DNA of 64,000 nucleotides. It comes from Acridotheres tristis (Eukaryota > Chordata > Aves > Passeriformes > Sturnidae). This document shows, one piece after another, positions 55,539 through 64,000 of this stretch (the first letter of the stretch is position 1; every line of letters starts with the position of its first letter). Under the pieces are notes generated by a model. The model had not been told where the DNA came from and searched no databases. It was given only the letters and a program-made list of their open reading frames with translations. Made by a program: the position numbers and the translations under genes. The stretch covers positions 4,563,001 to 4,627,000 of the forward strand of contig CM072906.1 in the NCBI GenBank assembly GCA_037013685.1. The letters are read 5' to 3'.

Positions 55539-57940
55539 AAAAAGTGTTAAAACACTTCACAAATTTATACTAATGTGACTTGTAACAATCACAATAAAAG
55601 AGCAACGGGTGCTGTTAGCAATGCTTTTAATTTGGGTTGTGCTGCCTCTTCTGTCACAGCCTGAAACTGGATATCTATCGAAGTGCAAACACTGGACTCA
55701 TTTATTTTTTTTTATCCCGTGATGTTCCCAGTGAAGAATGCTGTGTAAAAAATGTCTCCTGGCTCTGGGGAGAGGCGGCCTCTCCTGTTTTCCCTTTGAA
55801 TGCTCTTTGGTTGTACCTCTCGCTCAGACTGCATCTGTCTGGGCTCTTAGATCCTGTCTGATCCAAGGCTGCATCCTCGCCTGGCAGAGGCCAGCACACA
55901 GAGCTTGAGTCTCCTCTGGATTTCAATTTGTGTCACTGTAATACAAGTTCGTAAAATTTAGGAATTTTCACCTTTGTGTGAGATAAACAATATATGATTG
56001 TTATAGGACTTAAAATACGGAGTTCCTGACATCAAAGATGCAAGACAGGCTGGCTTTATAAGGAACTGGCAAAAGGAACAGTAGTAGGAGCAAATGATGT
56101 CTTTTTTTAGCTACTAGATAATACTTTGGAACTGAATGAAGGCTGCAGCTTATGAATCTCATTTCCCTCCTCATCCACACCGAATGCAGAGGAGAGCAGA
56201 TCTCACCAGGGTGTGCAGAATTGAAACTCAAAGGAGGTGCTGTGGAACTCCTGGGAGGGATTTTGCTGTGGTGTCCCAGCCCTCGGGTGATGGGGAGAGA
56301 GGTCTTGGCTGCCTTGAGCATCCTTGAGTTTTTGGCTCAAGTCTAATGGAAAAGTGACACCGTTTAGCCCCTAAATTCAAAACATTATCCTACCCGGTCA
56401 GAAAACATTCTCTGTGTCTAGCGCCGTGTCCAAGGCAAAGCAGACACTTGAATTTAAGTCGAATCAAATGTGGGGAAGGTTTCCTCAGCAGCCTTGATGT
56501 GAACAGGAAATTGATCCTCCAGCACAAGGCCAGAGTGCCAGGAGCTCATTCTTCACTGAGATAATCAGGCACAAAACGCTGCAAGTTAATCAGTTCACTT
56601 TCAGTTTAGTATTTACATTCACTTCAGCTTTAAACAAGCATTTAATTAGTTCTGAAAGTGTATTTGAAAGCCTTCGTGTTGGACCTCGTAGATAATGAAT
56701 GGTGCCTGCGAGTTTTGTTTTGTTACTGGAAAGTGAAACCAGATGCAGCTTCACCATCCAAGTTCAGCCTCTGGCTGGCTGGATGCCGTGGGAGATAGGA
56801 GTTTTTATCATTTGGGGAGGATTTTTTGTGTGCTGCACTAAAGCTGGTCATTGTTTTAGGGAAGGATGTTGATTCCACACAAAGTTGAAGTTGCTGGAAC
56901 AACATTCAAACATACAAAGCAGCAGAATTGGATTCTTCTGTTCAAAACAGCAAAAAAAGGGATTAGTCTGTGGTTAATTTAATAACTCCCAAAGTTGACA
57001 TTACAATACACCTATATTCATTTCCTTATTAATTACGTGGTTGTGCTATTTAAGCTTCCCTTCTGTCCTTTGGGACCAAATTCTTGTCCTGGGTGAGAAA
57101 CCAAGCTCCCTTTTGTGTTGGGAATCATCATGTGATGTGAGCAGGGATTATGCCCAGCCATTCCTGAGTCATTAATGGCATTGCCGGTGAATTGTCTTCC
57201 CCGTGGGGCCCCCGGACCTGACCTGCTCTTGCTGCTGCTGAAATTTGGATTTTGCACTTGCTCGAGGTTTGTGTGGTGTTGAAAAACTCCTGGAAGCCGT
57301 TTCTTCTGTGATGGCTCTCTAAAGAATATCCATTTTCGATTTACTTAAAGCAGCCCTGTGTCCTCTCTTACTGCTTTTGCCCCTTGGGACAGTCTGTTAA
57401 GGATCCTCCCCAGGGGGATGCAGAGGGAAAACCTTGCTATGTTTGTGATGCTTTTAATCCCCATCCTGTCTATAGACTGAAATAAATAGAGCATTCACCT
57501 TCCTGCTCGTGCATTCCTTTCAAATACAATTTCAGCGTCACCTGTGGCATCCCGATTCATCAAGATCTGTTCTAAGCACTTCTGAATCTTATTGACCACT
57601 TGTTTTACAGGATGATAAATCCCTGTTCTCCCACAGCAAATAGATTTAATAGAGCAGGTTTTTTTCCTTGATTTATGTTTGCCATGAGCAGAAAGCAGGA
57701 TTTCAGCATCCAGCAGACGCTGCTCCACAATTACAGAGTCACGAGCAGGTTGTGTCTGTTTTGCTGCTGAATGACAAATATTGTGAGAGGATTTGGTGAC
57801 AGTTTATGTGTTCATATAGAACCAAAGCACGTGGTGCAATTGTTGCTTCAAGATTAAACTTCCTTGAAACCTATTTTTGATCTTAGGGGATGCCTCTGAG
57901 ACGGGGACTCAGTAACTTACTGGTGTGGGAATGAATGTTG

Positions 57941-58020
57941 GCAAAAAGAGTGTATTAGAAGTAAAAAGAGTGTATTAGAAGGAAAAGAAGTGTATTAGAA
58001 GGAAAAGGAGTGTATTAAAC
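57941..58020 (+). repeat. Tandem repeat, exactly 20-bp unit, 4 copies
   Basis: Four consecutive 20-mers start at 57941, 57961, 57981 and 58001, all built on GNAAAARGAGTGTATTAGAA. Copies one and two differ by a single base; the fourth ends in AAAC. Confidence 0.96.
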
Positions 58021-59559
58021 TTGAAAAAAAAGATGAGATATGTATAGCCTTTAAAAGGTGGAAGCAGTGTGTATTGTACAAGGTTTGGAAGACGACTGTG
58101 GACATTTGAAAATTATTTTTATCCCTCCTTTTGTAACGTCATAAAGGCATAAAAACAACCCTAATTGCATTTTAATGACCCACAGTGTTGGTGCCCAACA
58201 GCTGAAGGAATGAAAGACTGACATGCTAAATTGTGCCTGTGTTGTACAATTAGATGGACTGGAAAAACCAAAATCAGGGTTTGGCTGAGGGGATGGTGAC
58301 AGCCCTGTGCTGGTACATCATCACAATTAACGAGTCTGAGTTGCAGAAATTAGTGATGATGATGCCCCCACACTTTATTGATCAGGAGATTAAATAGAAA
58401 TTAAATACAAACTGGTTTCTGCAGCTGCTTGCTCTTGTCCCCGTGGGTTTGTGTGACATGGGCGGGGTGCCTGGCACTGGGGTATTTATGGGGTGTCAGC
58501 GTCTGTCACTTCTCAAACCTTTGGGAGTCAGGGGATGTAGTCCAGAATAATTGTGTGTATTTATTGTCATCCTTACATTAGAGCAAGACTTGTCTTAATA
58601 ATGAAATCCTACAAGAGCAATATCTCCCTTGAAAACCATGTGTCAATAGAGCTTTAAAATTGCTCAAATATGAAGAGGACGTTACACAAAATAGATGGAT
58701 TCTGCCAGCCTAAGGAATAGGAATTGACATTTTTCAGAACAGATGTCATTGATAATTTATAGATGGCTTTAAAAATTAAACTTTATATAGAAGCTGGCTT
58801 AAAAATGAAGTGTTGTCAATGTTCTGAGTGCATTGGGTACATTAAGCAGAAACGTTCGTGTCACTCAGTGGTATTTAAATACTGCAGAAGCCGTGTCCTC
58901 TGAAAGTCTGCTGCTGTTCAATATTAAAGGCTCATGTGAGTCTGCTGGCTTCCAGATGATGTAGCTGCACTCCGAGGAAGTGTTTTGAAACTCGTAGTTA
59001 TTGATTTTGTCCCTTACACTTCTGGTTGAAACCTGGAAGTGAAGCACATGACTTCTAGAGAAAAAGACAATTTTCCATCCAAAAATACCAGCTTGGCTTT
59101 GTGCTTTATAAGCTGTAAAAGCTTATATTGATGCCCTCCTAGTTTTAAAAAAGAGTGGCAGTCCTGTCTGAAAGCAGAGGCATCTGCTCTGTGTGCAGTA
59201 ACACAAAGTTAGGGAAATCATTGGAAAGCTTTCCGGTGTTTTTGCAGAATCAGGATTTCCTTTTTTTCCCCCTTAAATACACTTTTTGTTAAACTCTAAA
59301 ACAAACTAGGGGTTAATACACATTTTGCTAAGTAAGAAAAACAACCAAAAAAAAAAAAAAGCCCCAGCCCAACACTGGAGGCTCAGCCCAGGAAGATGGG
59401 AATTCTGAGATAATATTCAATGTGCCCAAAGGGACAATGCTGTCTCTTGTTGTCACTGTCTATATTTAGCCACCGTGCTCATATGCAACTTAAAATACTT
59501 AGAATAGCAAGAAGAAATTTTTTTTTTCCCCTTCATTTGAAGTGGTTCAGTGTAGGGTT

Positions 59560-59920
59560 GTTAATTTTGGCTTATCACAGCTGACACTTGAGTCGGGGTG
59601 GGGGAAAAGAGCGATTTGAAGCTTTAACTCTCTCCACATGTGCCCCTCTGAGGAGCCCTCCTGACTCCTGCAAAACTTCCTCGGCTGCCTTAAATTATGT
59701 GCCCCCCATTTAGGAGAAGTTCACAGGTCATTTAGTTGATTTAAAATCCATTGTTGTTTGTGCAGCTGATAAAGGGGTGAAAAAGCTATTAGTTAACAGA
59801 CCCGGGTTGAGAAAAGAAATGTTAATAATTCCAGCTTCCTACTCGAATCAACTGGAATTTTTCTGATCAGTTAATGTAAACAGTGTGATTTAGACTTTAA
59901 TACTTCAGCTTACATGAAAA
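59560..59920. promoter_or_regulatory. Candidate conserved non-coding element
   Basis: A complex, repeat-free segment containing GGCTTATCACAGCTGACAC, CATTGTTGTTTGTGCAGCTG (Sox- and E-box-like cores) and TTAGTTAACAGACCCGGG. It is flanked by simpler AT-rich sequence. The regulatory role is inferred. Confidence 0.2.
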
Positions 59921-62519
59921 TAAGCAATAAATTTCACACTTTCAGGAGTGTTTCATGCTGTTGCAAACTAAGTTTTTGCATTTTACCCGGTTACTGAAAA
60001 GATAATGAGGTATTTCTGTATGACAATCTGGCAAATATTTATGTTTTGGGGACATATTACACCCTTCAGTGTGCTGGTTTTCAATGGGAAATGCTCCCAA
60101 GCATCAGTTTAAAGCTGTCGAAAAAAACTGGGCAGAAAAATGAGGGAGAGCAAAGTCCTTTAGGAAATACTGGACAAGTTGTTTATGGGGGGAATGACCT
60201 TGGCTGGTTTGGATCCCACTAATGGGCTATTTATCCCAAAAGTGAACTCCTGGTCAAAAGGAGGGTGCTGAGCACAGGAGGGTTGTGCTGATCCCTCAGC
60301 AAACCTGGGGGATCCCTGCTCCAGCCAGGAATTTGCTGGGAGCTCATCCAGCAGCAAGAACCACCCTAAAAATTCAGATTTTAGGTGTGGAAGAAGTGGG
60401 GTGGCAGTGCAGGGAGCTGCTCTGTGCAGTCACACTCGGTGCAGCTGGGACTTGACCCAGCAGGAGTTTTTGTCGTGCAGTGCTTTCCCTATATCTGCCC
60501 TAAGGAAAAACCGCGGATGGAATGCAGCTGGATGATACCTGCTCTCTCCCCAGAGGTGCTAACAGTTGTTTATGCTTCTGCTATCTGATGGTGGCACCAA
60601 AATGTTTCCTTGTTCTTACACAAACTTCGGGAGCAGTGTCACAAATTATCTCGTCCTTTTTGATGGCATGTGGAAGTCATGGCATGGCTGAATGTGGCAG
60701 TGCTCAGGTCTGATGGACCATCAAATGCTGCACAAGCCGCTCCAAAATCAATTTTAAAAACGAGCAATTACATTTTTTATAAGCAGATGATCGGGATCCA
60801 ATAAATAGAAGTTATAAAATCAGATAAGTCTCTTGATTTATCAATACCAGTTCCGAGATTCTGTGATGTCATTTGCCCAATTTTAACTTTTTTCCCCCCT
60901 CATGGTGGTCTCAGTGTCTGTCCTGACCTGGCCAAGAGGGAGCTCCATAGTTCAGAAATGTCAGCATCTCTAAGGGTGTAGTCAGGTGGGAAAACTTGAT
61001 ATGCTTTGGGTCTTAGGAGTGCTTATCCAAACACTGCATTTCCAGACACAGCGTGCCTTGAGGAATTTAGAATAACCTGTTTTAACTGCATGGTGTTAAA
61101 AGCAGCTGGGTAAGATACAATCTGCTCTGAACAGTAGCTTTTTCTTTGGCTATTTTATCTGCATTTCCTAAGAGTGTTTCACCAGACAGAGCATGACCGA
61201 GCTTCTATTTTGTGTTGGCAGCTCTCAGCCCTCTGTGACTCTGCCCCACGGTTCAGAACAACCTCCATCATCTGCTGAGGTTTCACCAGGACCATTATTT
61301 GTAGAAATAAAATCCTCTTGCCCAGGAAGAAGCTGGCTTTTGATATTTGCTTTAAATGTCATTTAAAAGTGAACCCTGTAGTGTGTTTTGCACCCAAAAC
61401 TCAGTGTTGGCTTCCAGTCTTTCAAGTTTGCTGACCCTATTTCATCCTGCCCTGAGCCCTCAGTGGCCCTGGATTGTCCATTTTGAGGCATGTTAGGAAT
61501 ATTTAGCTTAAAGAAGGTGCTTGAACTTGGTGTACCCTTTGCTTTGGATGCACAAAGAAGGTTTTGGATGCAGCTAAAAGCCTTCAGTATTGTATCACAT
61601 GCTGCTGGCTTTGATGTATATACTTGAGCATCTTGTAAAAATGATCAGATGTATAAAAGATGGTGATAGGAAGAAGTTTATTGAGTATTTCTCTGGATAA
61701 AGGGTGTTGCAGGCATTTCTGGAATTCCTTTTTAAGTCCCTCTGCACATCAGTCGGGCAGTTTTGACCTTTTTATTTTTTTTTAAGTGTGGATTTTGTCT
61801 CTATTGCCAGTTTGTGCTTGACTTCTTATGGCACTTGGTATTTCAGGTAATAAGTGATGGAAAACATCTGCTCTTTGGTGAGGTGCTCCTTCAATGACAG
61901 CAGAATAGTGTGAATGAGAACATGAGCTCCACAGCACCACAGTCTGGGTCACTCCTCACAGAAATGGATTGCTGAGAGACAGGAGGCACTGACAAAAATT
62001 AATTTTTACTTAAGTGTATCTTAATTATAGTTTTCTTACTGCCTTGCAATGAGTGAGAAAACACTTTTTGAGAAAAATAGTTGTCAGTTTCTGTCTAATT
62101 TAGCAGTGCTGCATCTGAGGGAAGTTTGCCACAAAGCCAGGAATAAGGTAAAAAGTTTGAAGCTTAGGTTAAAACGATGGCAGATAACTTGATCTGTAGT
62201 TGCCATATATAGTCATGCAAGAAAAAGTCTGGAGGAATCCTCCAGACGTTTATGGACTTCTCTGATTCATCTGTCGGAGCCAAACAGCTCCAGCCAAGAG
62301 ATAGGGAATTTGTTAAACTGCGTGAAGTTCCTAAATTGCTGTAGCCCAAAGGAGCAATTCTTCCTTTTATAGGGGGAAGAGTAGGAGGGAGTAGGCAGGG
62401 AGGATGGTACATTATGAAGTCTCTTCTTTTGGTAAGAGTTTCAAGAGATGAGTAACATTCTAGAGCTCTTAAAAAAACCAAAAAACAAAACACAAAACAC
62501 GAACCACAGACAAAAAACT

Positions 62520-63070
62520 TGAATTAATTTCCGTTGCTCTCATCAAAAGCTGGCTGTCTAAATTTAGCCATTTCCTATAGACGCTCAGCTTATGCTGGCA
62601 ACAGTCAAACTGTTTGTCCTCAAGTGCAATTTGTCACCTCCCCCTTCTAAGTTGGTAGAAGATAAGCCCGTATTAATTCTGCTGATTTATTATTATACAA
62701 ATGTGCCTCGTTTTAATCTGCCACGGAGCTGATTGTGCTCTCGTCTCCCTTCCTCATCTGCCACCCTCTGCTCTCCTTTCCCTGCTCTTTGCACCTCCCT
62801 TCTGTCCCCACCCCCTCCAAACGCTGGAACAGTTCACAGTTCAGCACATGAATTTGGGAATTAATCCCAGCTGAGAGTATATATTACAGTTGTGAGGGGA
62901 TGCTGCTGCTCAAAAGCGCTTTATGTGGGTTTTTTATTTCTCGAGTTCAGCTAACAAACAGTAAATGCATTGAATAAGTCTGTAGTGAGCTCTTGCTTTC
63001 TTTCATCTGGATGATTCATTTCTATCTACTGTGTGCTCCCAAATCATGTGCATTATGGGCCTGAGCCTGT
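62520..63070. promoter_or_regulatory. Candidate conserved non-coding element
   Basis: A repeat-free block with the look of a vertebrate developmental enhancer: homeobox-type TAATT/ATTA cores (CGTATTAATTCTG, GATTTATTATTATAC), E-box-like CATCTGG at about 63005, and octamer-like AAATCATGTGCATTATGG. It also has unusually intact, complex sequence. This is pattern recognition only; no alignment was possible. Confidence 0.25.
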
Positions 63071-64000
63071 TTCCATAGGAATTTTGCCAGGAAGAGTAAA
63101 GGCAGCAAAAGTTTGTTTTCTCCAAATTGCTTCACTCACTGAAGCAACATGAAAAGCTCTGTGCTGTGTTTTTTTTTTTTTATTTAGGTCAGCAGGATGA
63201 CAGTTAGATTAATTTCAAGGTGTTTATACCAGGTATGCTAAATCAGATGTAGTAAAACCTTTGGGTCTGTATCCTGATGTTTTTGATGTTGTCAATTTCT
63301 TTTTCCTTTGAATTTCTCCTCTTTGTTGGAATCTGAAGTTTGCACTTTAGCTGCATCCAAAGGGCGAGGCCTGAACCCACAGCCCGTGACTCCCTGCATG
63401 GAAGAAGTCACAAAGAACACAAAGACAGCAGAGATGATGGTCATGAGAGTTTTAGCAAATATAGGACATGTATTTGCAGGACAGCAGGCTTTTTACTCAA
63501 GTCCTCAAAAATAACATATTTCCTGTAGGAGCAACTGGCTTTTGAATAAAACTGAATGGTCAGGATGAAGATTAAGAAGAAAATCTTATAAAAAGATTAG
63601 CAGAGGATTGCATAGTGTTGGATTTTCTTGCATTGAAATCAAAGCAAAAGGCTGAAGGTAATGATAGAAATCAGTAAATACACCTGTGCTCTTACATGCA
63701 GGTATGTCAGCGTGTGATTAATGCTCACAGCTTCATTTGTAACCTGTGAGCAAAAGATAAGTAAGGGAAACAATTTTGCAATCGCTGGTGTCCCAGCAGC
63801 TCCTCCCCAATTCACACACGGCCTGTCAGGATCCATGAGGATGAAACCTGGCTCCTCCTTATTACATTGAACACGGAATTATTCTTCTTGGAAGTTAACT
63901 TGACTTCAAAGCAAGATCCTTGCATTCTGGAAATCAAGAACAGGTTTTAAAACATGAATGTTTTTCAGTGATCTCACTGTTCCTAAATGAAGCAGTACAT

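Larger units (their letters stand above)
53744..64000. other. Terminal 10 kb of intron 2 in this window: few repeats
   Basis: After the polypyrimidine tract I see no CR1 or other mobile element. Apart from the two small tandem repeats at 55451 and 57941 and short A/T runs, the sequence is complex and has more preserved CpGs than the preceding intron. It contains the candidate conserved blocks at 59560 and 62520. No exon with flanking splice sites was recognised. Confidence 0.5.

Overview
This is a stretch of vertebrate nuclear DNA, almost certainly from a bird. The evidence is truncated CR1 LINE 3' ends of the avian type (signatures such as 'GGTCCCTTCCAACCCAAACC' and 'GAATCATAGAATC-like' ends), sparse repeats, a moderately AT-rich composition and one short exon with vertebrate splice sites in about 64 kb of non-coding sequence. 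The CR1 subtypes look passerine-like, but I cannot prove the order from sequence alone. There is no prokaryotic gene organisation, no operon, no CRISPR array and no intact viral or transposon gene.

The one coding feature I can support is a 111-bp exon at 16962-17072 on the + strand. It encodes 37 residues (starting [10 protein letters not shown], ending [10 protein letters not shown]) that match the second coding exon of CUX1 (CUT-like homeobox 1 / CDP; the same exon is shared by the Golgi CASP splice form). It has a textbook branch point, polypyrimidine tract and AG acceptor, and a GTAAGA donor. The window therefore reads as at least 16.96 kb of CUX1 intron 1 (1-16961), exon 2, and at least 46.9 kb of intron 2 (17073-64000). 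Exon 1 and its promoter must lie upstream of the window, and exon 3 downstream. I did not see either, although my search was by eye.

Intron 1 holds two CR1 remnants in antisense orientation (about 5.98 and 12.29 kb), a 68-70 bp minisatellite next to a G-quadruplex motif (9.08-9.34 kb), a second G-quadruplex motif (13.77 kb) and a (CATC)n microsatellite (15.54 kb).

Intron 2 holds long microsatellites ((ATT)n at 22.16 kb, (TTTTG)n at 35.02 kb, (AT)n at 52.21 kb) and a 469-bp pyrimidine tract at 53.28-53.74 kb that creates large spurious reading frames. It also has a CR1 with an (ATT)n tail (25.5 kb), a CpG-enriched patch (26.09-26.58 kb), three same-sense CR1 tails at 39.8-41.0 kb, and short tandem repeats at 26.6, 55.45 and 57.94 kb. 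The most distinctive non-coding structure is an imperfect inverted repeat (arms about 172 bp, loop about 147 bp) at 49601-50091. The last 10 kb (about 54.3-63.1 kb) has few repeats and contains blocks that look like conserved non-coding regulatory DNA, which only a cross-species alignment could confirm. The many other reading frames of 60-170 codons have no recognisable protein content, and I treat them as chance.
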